Positions 52,918 to 62,199 of a DNA stretch of 64,000 nucleotides are shown in pieces; position 1 is the stretch's first letter, and every line of letters begins with the position of its first letter. The notes under the pieces were generated by a model. It saw nothing but the letters and a program-made list of their open reading frames with translations. It did no database searches and was not told the origin of the DNA. Position numbers and translations under genes: made by a program. Source of the DNA: Phytophthora quininea (lineage: Eukaryota; Oomycota; Peronosporomycetes; Peronosporales; Peronosporaceae); contig JAAVTG010000832.1 of the NCBI GenBank assembly GCA_011947345.1, positions 16,272 through 80,271 on the forward strand, written 5' to 3'.

Positions 52918-53914
52918 ATGCTGGCGGGCGTCGCTCTATCTTCTGCCATTGCGCTGCTGGCGTTTGCATCGCACGCCGACGCCCACGGTCACCTCAAGTC
53001 GCCGGAACCGGAATTCGAGGACGGCGCTCCGACCGTCGAGTGGGTCACGCTCATTGACAACTACTGGGACATTGGCTCAGGCGGTGATCAGGTGGGCAAG
53101 TTCAAGACCATGGCCAAGGAGAAGGGCATGTCGGTGAAGGACGTGGTGCTGGACATGGTCAAGGACAAAAAGTGCGGCTACACGCGCGAGGATGCAGACC
53201 CAAAGCCGGTGCCTAGCGACGGAAAGGCTGTTTGGTGGGGCAATGGTGGCGGCGGCTTCACGCACACGGTACGGGCTCTGTTAGGAACTGTTGTTCGCCG
53301 ATATAAGCTAACGTAGAAACCGTCATGTAGGGCCCCTGTGAAGTCTACATCGACGACAAGATGGTGGTGCACGGCGACGACTGCGAAGAAGAATTCCCGG
53401 AGGGCCCAACGGATCCAACAAGATGTCCGAGATACCTGTCGATTATTCCTCGTGCAATGGGAAATGCATGCTGACAATCTACTGGCTCGGGTTCCAGAAC
53501 GCACAGTGGCAGGCCTACAGTAAGTTAACGTTGCCTTCTTTGTGGTAGCTTCGCTGCAGTAGCTAATACCGTCTTTGCTTTCCAGTTAACTGCGTTCCTT
53601 TGACGGGATCTGGAGGCGGTGGTGGTGGTCCGCCGACGCAGATGCAGACGTCAACTGAGTCATCGTCGACTGGAACGGAGACTGGACAAGGCGCAACGAA
53701 TGGAACGGCAACCACTGAGGCCCCGGCAGCCGAGGCCCAATCGACCGGGGATTCGTCAGGAGGAACTGAGTCGACCCCAGCTCCCGCAGCAACGACTCCG
53801 TCGGCCGACACCCCAGCTGCGACCCCAGCGCCGGCTGGCGACAACCAGACGCCATCGACAGACGCCCCGCCACCGGCACAGACACCAAATGCAAGGCGGC
53901 AGGTCGTCGCCTGA
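52918..53914 (+). CDS. AA17 LPMO, gene 2 of the array
   Basis: Signal peptide MLAGVALSSAIALLAFASHADA, then His1 ('HGHLKSPEPEFEDG'). Exons 52918-53268, 53331-53519 and 53586-53914, introns 62 and 66 bp at the same places as gene 1. Conserved 'YWDIGSGGDQVGKFKTMAKE' and 'GGGGFTHT|GPCEVYIDDKMV' (bar marks the intron). In exon 2 the frame breaks in 'gagggcccaacgg', and the correct continuation 'MSEIPVDYSSCNGKC' follows in the next frame, so one base is probably missing in a C-run. The tail is Thr/Ala/Pro-rich. The called stop at 53914 may also follow an indel, because the other frame reads 'DTKCKAAGRRLKKRR', the tail motif of its paralogues. Confidence 0.85.
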
Positions 53915-54289
53915 AAAAACGTCGACGAATTGAGCATATATGTGAAAGGAAGCTAGCCTCGACGTGGGTTATAAGCAGACCAGCCAACGAAGCCTAGACA
54001 GTAGTGTTGTTACTTTAATGTGGACATGAAGAGTAAATAATTGTGTGCGAACCTTCCGACGGAACTTCCTTAATCTCACCGAGATGTTGGCGTCCGAAGT
54101 AACATCTGGACAACAGACGATTAACCGCATCACATTACTCGAAAAACATGAACGCGAATGAAGAGCTCACCTAGTCGACAAGGATCGGGACGGCACATGT
54201 TGGTCGCCCGGTCCGTACGGAGGCCTCCCCGACCAGAGTCTGCGGCGCATGCTGCTACCGGTGGTTTGAGTTTGCCTTCCCCCGACACT
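53915..54289. other. Intergenic spacer
   Basis: Between AA17 genes 2 and 3. No feature recognised. Confidence 0.35.
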
Positions 54290-54309
54290 TTCACTTTTCG
54301 ATTTCCAAT
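54290..54309 (+). promoter_or_regulatory. Oomycete Inr+FPR-like core promoter
   Basis: TTCACTTTTCGATTTCCAAT, 44 bases before ATG 54353; TCACTTT fits the initiator and CGATTTCCA is FPR-like. Confidence 0.5.
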
Positions 54310-54352
54310 AGTCGTCGCAACCTGAAATTCGCATCTCCTCCCGACTCCCGCA

Positions 54353-55232
54353 ATGCTGTCTTGTGTAGCGCTATCCTCTGCAGTGGCCTTGCTAGTCTTC
54401 GCGCCCCTCTCTAACGCCCACGGCCACCTCTACGAACCCGAGCCGACCTTCATGGACGGCAAGTCCACCGTCGAGTGGGTCGCAAACATCGACTACTACT
54501 GGGAAAAGGTCGGCTCTGGCGGGGACCAGGTCGGTATCTTCAAAACCATGGCCAAGGAGAAGAACGTCACCGTTCGAGACGTGGTGCTGGAAATGGCGCC
54601 GGACTATCCGTGTGGCTACACTCGTACCGACGTGGACCCGAAGGCCATCCCAACGAACGGTCTAGCCATTTGGCTGGGTAATGGTGGCGGCGGATTCACG
54701 CACCAAGGTCCGTGCGAGATCTACCTTGGCGCCACTATGGTGCTGCACGGCGACAACTGCGAGGATGAGTATCCTGGTGGCGCCGACAATTCGGGGTCAT
54801 GTCGGAGATGCCGGTCGACTATTCGTTTTGCAATGGAGACTGCACGCTCGCGATCTACTGGCTGGCCTTCCAGAACGAACAATGGCAGGCTTACAGTAAG
54901 TGTCACGTGCGATTTCGAGTTGGTAAAGTATTTGCAAACGTGTCGTTACTGTAGTCAACTGCGTTCCAATTGCTAGCGATGGAACTGCGTCTTCCACCAC
55001 AACAAGTGCAGCGGTGGATTCAAGTGCGGCCGCCACCACGACTGCGCCTACAACGACGGCTGCCGCATCCAGTCAAACGAGCGCTTCGGAGACGGCGGAT
55101 GAAGCGGAGACGACAGAGGCGGCCACTGAAGCTCTTGCTACGGAAGCGCCAACCGTGGAGAGTACGGGATCCATCTTGAACGAGGCTGCAACGTCCACCA
55201 CCACCTCGACTTGCAACCGCCGTCGTAAGTAA
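54353..55232 (+). CDS. AA17 LPMO, gene 3 of the array
   Basis: Signal peptide MLSCVALSSAVALLVFAPLSNA, then His1 ('HGHLYEPEPTFMDG'). It lacks the first intron: 'GGGGFTHQGPCEIYLGATMV' is continuous. Exons 54353-54895 and 54955-55232 with a 59-bp intron. The glycine-rich 'YWEKVGSGGDQVGIF' has one extra residue compared with paralogues. A frame break near 54798 ('attcggggtcatg') separates it from the correct continuation 'MSEMPVDYSFCNGDC', again next to a G-run. The tail is Thr/Ala/Ser/Glu-rich and ends 'STCNRRRK', a shortened form of the C-x-RR tail. Confidence 0.85.
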
Positions 55233-55764
55233 GATTCGAGTGGCTTGCCACTGCATGCCTCACGGATACTCTGTTTGAGTTTGCTGAGTTGGATACTTTG
55301 GGTCGTGTGCTGCTAACAAAATGCAAGGCTATCTTCCGCTTTACCTTCGACTTACGATCGTGGATGGCTCGCACACGTATTGACGTCCTCGACCCGTCAA
55401 CGACCGTAGAGGTGGATCGACGCATTGTCCGGCCCTTGCTCGGCTGTCGCGCGCGTGTTTGGCTTCAACCACCCCGAAACCAGCTTTGCAGAGGCAAACG
55501 CATCTTGAGAACGGCACACCTCTACTCTTCGGTCGCCGAAAACAGCCGAGCGACCCTGCTTCAAGTGTCGCTGTCCGTTTGATGTTCGAAGCGGGAACGT
55601 CGGGCACGATTTCGGCCTTGTTCACCGCGATCCCAGAGTAGGATCTGCCAGCACTTGTGTTAATCATGAGCTTCTTACCTGCAGTTAGTTCGGTTTAGTC
55701 GTTCTTGCTCACGTCGTTGATTACACTACTGGCTGGCTCACCGAGGCGCACAGACCCAAAGTCC
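55233..55764. other. Intergenic spacer
   Basis: Between AA17 genes 3 and 4. Open frames on both strands lack domains. Confidence 0.35.
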
Positions 55765-55782
55765 TCACTCCGCAATTTGCAA
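55765..55782 (+). promoter_or_regulatory. Oomycete Inr+FPR core promoter
   Basis: TCACTCCGCAATTTGCAA, about 33 bases before ATG 55816. CACTCCGCAATTTGC is identical to the block before the secreted repeat protein at 29923. Confidence 0.68.
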
Positions 55783-55815
55783 TCTGGCAAGTACACCGAG
55801 ATCTCACCGAAAACG

Positions 55816-56797
55816 ATGCTGCCAGGAATCGTGTTATCGTCGGTCATTGGTCTCGTCGCTTATACCTCTCAGGTTGCCGCCCACGGGATGCTTTACCAGC
55901 CCAAACCGTCCTGGGATGGCGGCCCCAACGTCGGTTGGATCACGATGATCGACAACTATTGGGACATCGGAACCGGAGGAGACCAAGTTGGCAAGTTCAA
56001 GACCATGGCCAAGGAGAAGGGTATGTCGGTGAAGGACGTGGTGCTGGACATGGTCAAAGACAAGAAGTGCGGCAACACGCTCGAGAACGGAGAGGCACAG
56101 CCCATTCCCTCAGACGGGAAAGCCATTTGGCGTGGCAATCAAGGAGGAGGATTCACGCACACGGTACGACAGTGTTACGTTGGGACTTTCATCAGAGATC
56201 GCAAGTGCTAACGCGTTGTCTGGCAACAGGGCCCCTGCGAGATCTACATTGATGACAAGATGGTTCTCCACAGCGACGATTGTGAGGACGAGTTCCCAGG
56301 TGGTGATGTCGGGTCAGACAAAATGTCCGAGATGCCGGTGGACTATTCGTCATGCAAGGGAACTGCATGTTCACGTTCTACTGGCTCGGCTTCCAGAACG
56401 CTGGCTGGCAAGCCTACGGTGAGTTCTTGAGTTGTGTTTGTTCTGCTAGACACGATACTAACCTTTGGGCCCTGGTGCAGTCAACTGCGTGCCTCTTAAG
56501 GGCGATGGATCGTCAACGCAGACGCAGACCCAGTCGTCGTCGACAGGAGACAAGGGCAACGACGACAAATCAACTGAGGCTCCATCCACTGAGAACCAGT
56601 CAAACCAGTCGAACCAGTCGAATGAGTCACCCGAGTCTTCATCGACTGGCAACGAGGCTCCGGCTGCATCCCAAGCATCGTCCACGGACAACCAGAGCAA
56701 CCAGAACAACCAGGATAATCAAACTCCTGCGACGGAGGCTCCTGTAACGGATACAAAGTGCAAGGCGCCAGCTCGTCGTCTCCGTAAGACGGCCTAA
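55816..56797 (+). CDS. AA17 LPMO, gene 4 of the array
   Basis: Start 55816 is chosen because it gives the signal peptide MLPGIVLSSVIGLVAYTSQVAA followed by His1 ('HGMLYQPKPSWDGG'). Exons 55816-56163, 56230-56418 and 56481-56797, introns 66 and 62 bp. Conserved 'YWDIGTGGDQVGKFKTMAKE' and 'GGGFTHT|GPCEIYIDDKMVL' (bar marks the intron). In exon 2 'tgcaagggaactgc' breaks the frame; 'NCMFTFYWLGFQNAGWQAY' continues after one base, beside a G-run. The tail exon is Asn/Gln/Ser-rich with NQSNQSN repeats and ends 'VTDTKCKAPARRLRKTA', the clearest example of the array's TKC...RRL tail. Its N-terminal segment (GMLYQPKPSW) is the most divergent. Confidence 0.88.
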
Positions 56798-57248
56798 GCA
56801 GAGTGACGATGTCGCCTAAGAGCATGACTTGTGAATAGCTGAGGACCTTCATGTTTTGTCGTGATAATGCAACGTGTGCCGTTTGCCTCCGCCATCGAAA
56901 AACTATAAACTTTCGGATTGCGCTGTTCGTAAACTCTACCGGCCTTCTTGACACTGCTTCCCACGTTGCACGTCAACGACGTTAATTCTCGTCACCTCAC
57001 CTCCTCTACGTAAATCTAATCGCCGAGAGGCCAAGGAGAAACGTCCGCTACCGTCCTTTAGCGCTGATGACAAAGACCACTCATTTCGTCATGACATTCG
57101 CCTAAAGCAGATGACCCCTCCTGCCTTTACAAGTTGAAGGTCCATGAAGCCTCTCGCTGTTAGTTTCTAGTAGTCGAGGTGGTCGCAGCTCACGTTATGT
57201 CAGGCAGGTTATAGTCGCCATTTCCAGTTTCCCTGTCTTCTGCGCACG
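56798..57248. other. Intergenic spacer
   Basis: Between AA17 genes 4 and 5. CGCCATTTCCAGTTTCCC at 57216-57233, just before ATG 57249, is promoter-like (initiator CCATTTC). Nothing else recognised. Confidence 0.4.
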
Positions 57249-58137
57249 ATGTTTTGCGGGGTCACTCTGTCATCGATCTTCGCGTTGTTCGTGCTCGCCA
57301 ATATCGTCGACGGCCATGGCCATCTCTACGAACCTCAGCCAACTTTCCAAGACGGTAAGCCTACCGTTGAATGGGTCGCTCTCATCGAAAACTACTGGGA
57401 TATTGGGTCCGGCGGTGACCAAGTCGGCAAGTTTAAGGCTATGGCTGCGGAGAAGGGTGTGAGTGTCAAGGACGTCGTGCTGGACATGGTCGGGGACGCT
57501 ACTTGTGGTTACACCCGGACGGATGTCGACCGGAAGCCAGTGCCCACCGATGGCAAGGCGATCTGGTGGGGCAATGGTGGCGGCGGCTTTACTCACCAGG
57601 GTCCGTGCGAGATCTACATCGATGACACGCTGGTCCTTCACGGTGACAATTGCGAGGACGAATACCCTGGCGGTCCCGATGGATCCGACCAAATGTCGGA
57701 AATGCCCATTGACTACTCATCCTGCAATGGAGATTGCACTTTGGCGATCTACTGGCTCGGGTTCCAAAACGCTCAGTGGCAGGCGTACAGTACGTTCACG
57801 AGCTGATCTGGTTGACGGTAACTAACTCTTGTTGTGCTTGTCTGGTGTAGTCAACTGCGTCCCGTTGAAAGGGAGTGGTTCATCGACACCTGCGCAGACA
57901 CCGTCCGCGACAGAGTCGACTTCGACCCCCGCCACGACTACCAAAGCGACCGAGGCTCCGGCAGCGACAGATGCACCAAAGGCGGAGACCCAGCCACCGT
58001 CGACTGAAAACGTTTCTGCTGAGGCCGAGACGAAGTGCACTCGGTCGCGCCGTCTTAAAAAAGACTCTGCGCGCGTGAGGATCGACTCGATCAAGAGATC
58101 GATCTTGAGCGAGTGTTTTTCTTTGCGATTACACTAG
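57249..58137 (+). CDS. AA17 LPMO, gene 5 of the array (intact)
   Basis: Two-exon gene, 57249-57789 and 57851-58137, with a 61-bp intron at the tail junction only; the first intron is missing as in gene 3. Every frame joins. Signal peptide MFCGVTLSSIFALFVLANIVDG, then His1 ('HGHLYEPQPTFQDGKPTVEW'). 'GGGGFTHQGPCEIYIDDTLV', 'DYSSCNGDC', 'YWLGFQNAQWQAY' and 'VNCVPLKGSG' follow. The tail is Thr/Ala/Pro-rich with 'ETKCTRSRRLKK' and then an extra basic-hydrophobic end to 58137. Genes 3 and 5 share 'HGHLYEP', the missing intron and 'CNGDC', so they form one sub-branch. Confidence 0.93.
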
Positions 58138-58511
58138 TTTTGCTGTTTCGTACAATTGCTACCGGTAGCTTTCCTTTATGCGATAAACTTGTTCACGTCA
58201 AGATTTTGACCCACTTCCTCATCATTGAGATTCCATTAGATCTCTAAGAATGCGTGCCTGTGAGGCCGAAAAAGAAGGACACCACCACCGAGTCGACTGC
58301 ATCAAACCACCAATAAGTTAGGCGATTTCGCAGTGATTGCAAGGTTGAAACTGTCTTGATTTGTATGCACTTCCACCGGACAAACACAATGGCAAGTCGC
58401 CACAGCGTTAAAACGAGGAGTCATACGCATCCGCTCGTGCGTATTTCACTCGCCCTCGTTTCTGCATTTGTTGTATTCCATCAACAGTCCTGGAATACAC
58501 AGCGTCGAAGG
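58138..58511. other. Intergenic spacer
   Basis: Between AA17 genes 5 and 6. An in-frame ATG at 58356 extends the next reading frame upstream but adds a leader without secretion character, so it is treated as non-coding. Confidence 0.35.
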
Positions 58512-59383
58512 ATGCTTGAGGAGGGTTTGTCCTCCACGGTCGCGCTGCTGACATTTTCCCTCGCTGACTCCCACGGACACCTTAAGGAACCGAAGCTGAC
58601 ATTTCAAGATGGCGAGTCCACCGTTAACTGGGTTGCCCAAATCGACGACTACTGGGACATCGCCTCGGGTGGCGACCAAGTGGGGAAGTATAAAACGATG
58701 GCTACTCAGAAGAGCATGTCTGTGAAGGACGTCGTGGTGGACATGGTCAGAGACAAAAACTGCGGCTTCACGCGTACGGATGTAGAGCCGCAGCCGATTC
58801 CATCGGATGGCAAAGCAAAATGGCTTGGCAACGACGATGGCGGCTTTACACACACGGTAGAAACCGTTGGGAACGAGTAGCGGTAGTTTCCTGCTAACAT
58901 TTGTTTTGCTAGGAGCCGTGTGAGCTCTATGTCGACGACAAGATGGTTCTCCACAGCGACGATTGTGAGTCCGACTACCCCAAAGGATCGAACCATTTGG
59001 GGAGATGGTCGATGATGCCTGCGGATTATTCGTCTTGCAACGGCAAGCGTGTCTTCACGATTTACTGGCTTGGATTCCAGAATCCGCAGTGGCAGGCGTA
59101 CAGTACGTTTTCCACAAGCTTGTCGATTATTCCTTTGAACCAAAGTAATCTTTCTTTTGTATACAGTCAACTGCGTGCCTTGTCGGAGAGTGGCAACTCA
59201 ACGACGACGACGTCAAACTCGACTTCGCCCGCGGAAACTCCGTCAACTGGAACTTCGTCGAGTGCGTCTCAATCTTCGCCCTCGGCGCCCAAAGCAGACC
59301 CCAGAGCAGCTTCTTTAGCAAACGAAGCAACTCCATCGACCGCGACGTCCGACACCAAATGCCCCCTGCTCGCCGTCGTTTGA
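58512..59383 (+). CDS. AA17-like LPMO, gene 6, with altered key positions
   Basis: Start 58512 aligns with its paralogues (MLEEGLSSTVALLTFSLADS, then His1 'HGHLKEPKLTFQDG'), but the signal peptide is weak, with two Glu near the front. Exons 58512-58856, 58913-59102 and 59167-59383; introns 56 and 64 bp. Departures from the family: 'GGGG' before FTH is 'DDGG', GPCEI is EPCEL, and the second Cys of 'CSGKC' is Arg ('CNGKRVFTIYW'), removing a probable disulfide. The tail frame shifts near 59175 and again in the C-run of 'aaatgccccctg', after which RRRLKK would follow, ending at about 59403. A fast-evolving or decaying copy at the edge of the array. Confidence 0.75.
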
Positions 59384-59403
59384 AGAAGCAGGCGCAAGCT
59401 TGA

Positions 59404-60032
59404 TCAGTCCCTCCAACCATTTTTATATGTTCTTGACTGCGTTCGGGCGAGCTGCATTCCTCAGCTTCCTTGTCACAAAATGAACCTAAAGTATGCACCT
59501 GCCAGGCGCTAGCTTGAATGACGATATCGCAGACTTCTAGCTGGCTGCGTTGGAAATATGCCACCACCATCTGAACGAGGAACCAATTGGGTTTTGGACG
59601 TCGTTCAGCAACTGTTCGAACGACAATGACAACAATCTTGAGCGTGGGATCAAAATCACATCTGAGCGAGCGGTATCAAGTGGTTTGTGAACGGCATTCG
59701 GTAACGAAACTGCAGCAGTCTACACGCTCTCTTGGGCGAACATCGACCAACATTGCGCGTTAACGTCGCAGCACCGGTCTTCTCCAGCATCAACTGCCGT
59801 CGAGTGGGTTCAACTAAATTCACCTCTTCTAGCTCTAACCATCTGTTTATTTTTACGTCCATACAAAAACAAAGGTATCTTCCGTTCAAATTAACAAACG
59901 TGAATCCTAAAGCAACAGTGCTGCTCGCTTCATTTTCCGTCTAGCTCTTCCAGAGGGCAGATACATCCGCTCGACGTGTGGGCAGCTGACGATCTGGGGC
60001 GCTCCGGTCCCCGTAGACACAAACGATAAGGC
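59404..60032. other. Intergenic, 5' flank of kinase-like gene
   Basis: No gene. TTCATTTTCCG at 59929-59939 fits an initiator and lies about 95 bases before ATG 60033. Confidence 0.35.
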
Positions 60033-61465
60033 ATGCTTCATGTCCCGCAGCTCGTCCGCACGTTTCTGGAGGGCCCTGACGCGCCGTTGATCCCCTCCGC
60101 CCTGTTGACGCAGTGCCAAGACCCCGGCGACGAGTTCCAGCGACTCTTCTGCCGCCTCTGCGGCCGGCTGAGTCGACTCCAGCAAGTCGCAGAGGGAAGA
60201 TGCAGCGCCCTCGAGCTCTGCCGGCCGACGGTCGCTCTGCTGCTGCTGGGAAAACTGTCAATGAGGTTCCGAGCGCTGCTGGACAAGCACAAGCGCAAGC
60301 AGCTGCTGGTGCAGTTCGCTACCAAGAGATCCACTCTCAAGGAGCTGGAGAGGCTTCACGCAGAGGTCGACGCCTTGTTGGCGCCATTGGGCCTTGTCGA
60401 CGACTGGAGAACCCACTGGGTGGAGGATCGAGAGCACATGTACGACCAGTTCCGGAGCAACGTGAAGAACCGCCGCGTCGCGATGCGTGGACTGCGCAAT
60501 GCGCAGATCATCGAGGTGCTGGCGATCATCAAGTACGAAGTAGACTTCCACCAGGCAGAGATGCCGCTGGAGCAGGCGCTGCTGATGCGAAACGTCTTCA
60601 AGAAAGTGGTCAGGGACTCTCGAGTAAAAGTTCCGAGGATCCCAAAGTTTTTCATTGCGCCAGTCGAGATCGAGATCGATAAGTTCGTCGAAATAGTAAA
60701 GAGCTGCGAGGTGCATCGTGGAGTTTGGGATCGAGAGACGCGTCTGGTAGCTCAGTATTTGTCGGTGGACTCTAGCCACGCTAGGAAGCTGTTTCTGCAA
60801 GCGACGGAGACGTGGTATGGGCTGGAGCATGAGAACATCGTCAAGATGTTGGGAGCTTCCCACTTGGACTCGAACACATTCGTCGTGTGGGAGATGCCGC
60901 TGCTCACGGCAACTTTGTAAACTTCTTCGCGGACGGCGACAACCACGAGGCCCACCAGCGTCGACTGTGGAGGATGTTCCTGCAAGTAGCTCACGGACTG
61001 AACTACATGCACCAGCAAGGGCGAGTCCACGGCAATCTGAAGTGCTCCCACATCCTCGTCGCTGACGGAGAGATCCCCAAGATCTGCCACTTCGAGCTCA
61101 ATAGGGAGGCTGCTACAGGCGCGATCGATAGATGGAAGAGTCCCGAGTACAATCTCGACAATGGACCCGACCCATCGCCGGCCGGGGATGTGTACGCCTT
61201 GTGTGTCATCGAAGCACGAACTAGTGAAACCCCGTACAGTACCGATGGTGACGATACAATCGTAGATAAACTACGACATGAAGAGTGTTATCCTCGTCCT
61301 GACGGATTTCGCGACGACGAATGGAAAGTTCTCAAGCAACTTTGTGCACACAACCCGGCGAATAGACCGTCGATGGTTCAGCTGGTTGAGATGGTGGAAG
61401 AGTTGGCATGGAAGGAAGCTATGAACGAGGAAGCTGCGTCACAACAAAAAAGCACGTGCTGCTGA
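60033..61465 (+). CDS. Pseudokinase with N-terminal helical region
   Basis: About 475-residue protein. Residues 1-~115 are helical and Leu/Arg-rich; a conserved linker follows ('VFKKVVRDSRVKVPRIPKFF'), then a kinase-like fold. The key catalytic sites are missing: the beta-3 lysine position reads 'LVAQYLSV', the HRD box is 'VHGNLKCSHILV' (HGN) and DFG is 'CHFELN'. Later 'WKSPEYN' (APE-like) and 'CAHNPANRPSMVQLVEMVEE' keep the C-lobe pattern of TKL/RLK kinases. So it should fold but not phosphorylate. The frame changes at about 60893 ('gtgtgggagatgcc'), probably one missing G. It is convergent with the related gene at 62200-64000. An MLKL-like layout is possible, but that is inference. Confidence 0.78.
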
Positions 61466-62199
61466 GGCGGAGTGGGGACTGTGCAACAGAACTGCGTTGC
61501 GCTTTTATAAACTGAACGAGGCAATCGCCACGAAGTACTCCATCGAGTTACTACAAACTATCTAAAGTATAAACATTGAATATACCAACAAGTTGGAACG
61601 AGAAACTCGTAAGTATTTTTCCTTATACAAAGTGTTGTTCGTGCATGCTACCGCTTCGATGCTTGCTAAAGGTCAGTGGAATAGCATGCGGCGAGAGTCG
61701 ACGCGAGATATTGCCTTCCCACCAAGTCTCGGTCTCGCCAGAGAGTGCCGTGTCGACGGGGAACGTCACGCTCAGGAGTAACTGCTATCGCGACTTCATG
61801 ACGAGAGGCTCATAATCGCTCGGATGCCTTCTGCTGGAAGCATTCAGCGGTGCGTTTTGCCGTGTGTGCAGCTCCATGAAAGGCACAAGTTCGTCACCCT
61901 GTCGATGCTGTTTCTCCGCTGGCCTTTTAGCTGCATCCACTTGGGTGTCGAGTCCAAACGCTCTTCCTCGACTTTATAAACGATTAGAATATATATATTT
62001 CTTAGTCGCGGAGGATCGCACATGCTCATACTCAGTTCCCGGTCTCCTGTCATGCTTCGATTCGCATAAATACCGGGCAGCACCCGTCTGGAAGCCAACA
62101 CACACACAAGATGCAAGACGCAAGACGCAAGACGCAGCAGTTTGCTCTCGTTGCTCTCGTTGCTCTCCACCATGGGGATAGAGCAGCACCGAACGTAGT
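61466..62199. other. 3' intergenic region between convergent kinase-like genes
   Basis: Both neighbours end here. It contains a 'gcaagac' triple repeat at 62114-62138 and a 'gctctcgttgctctcgttgctctcc' triplet at 62150-62170. No gene is supported. Confidence 0.4.
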
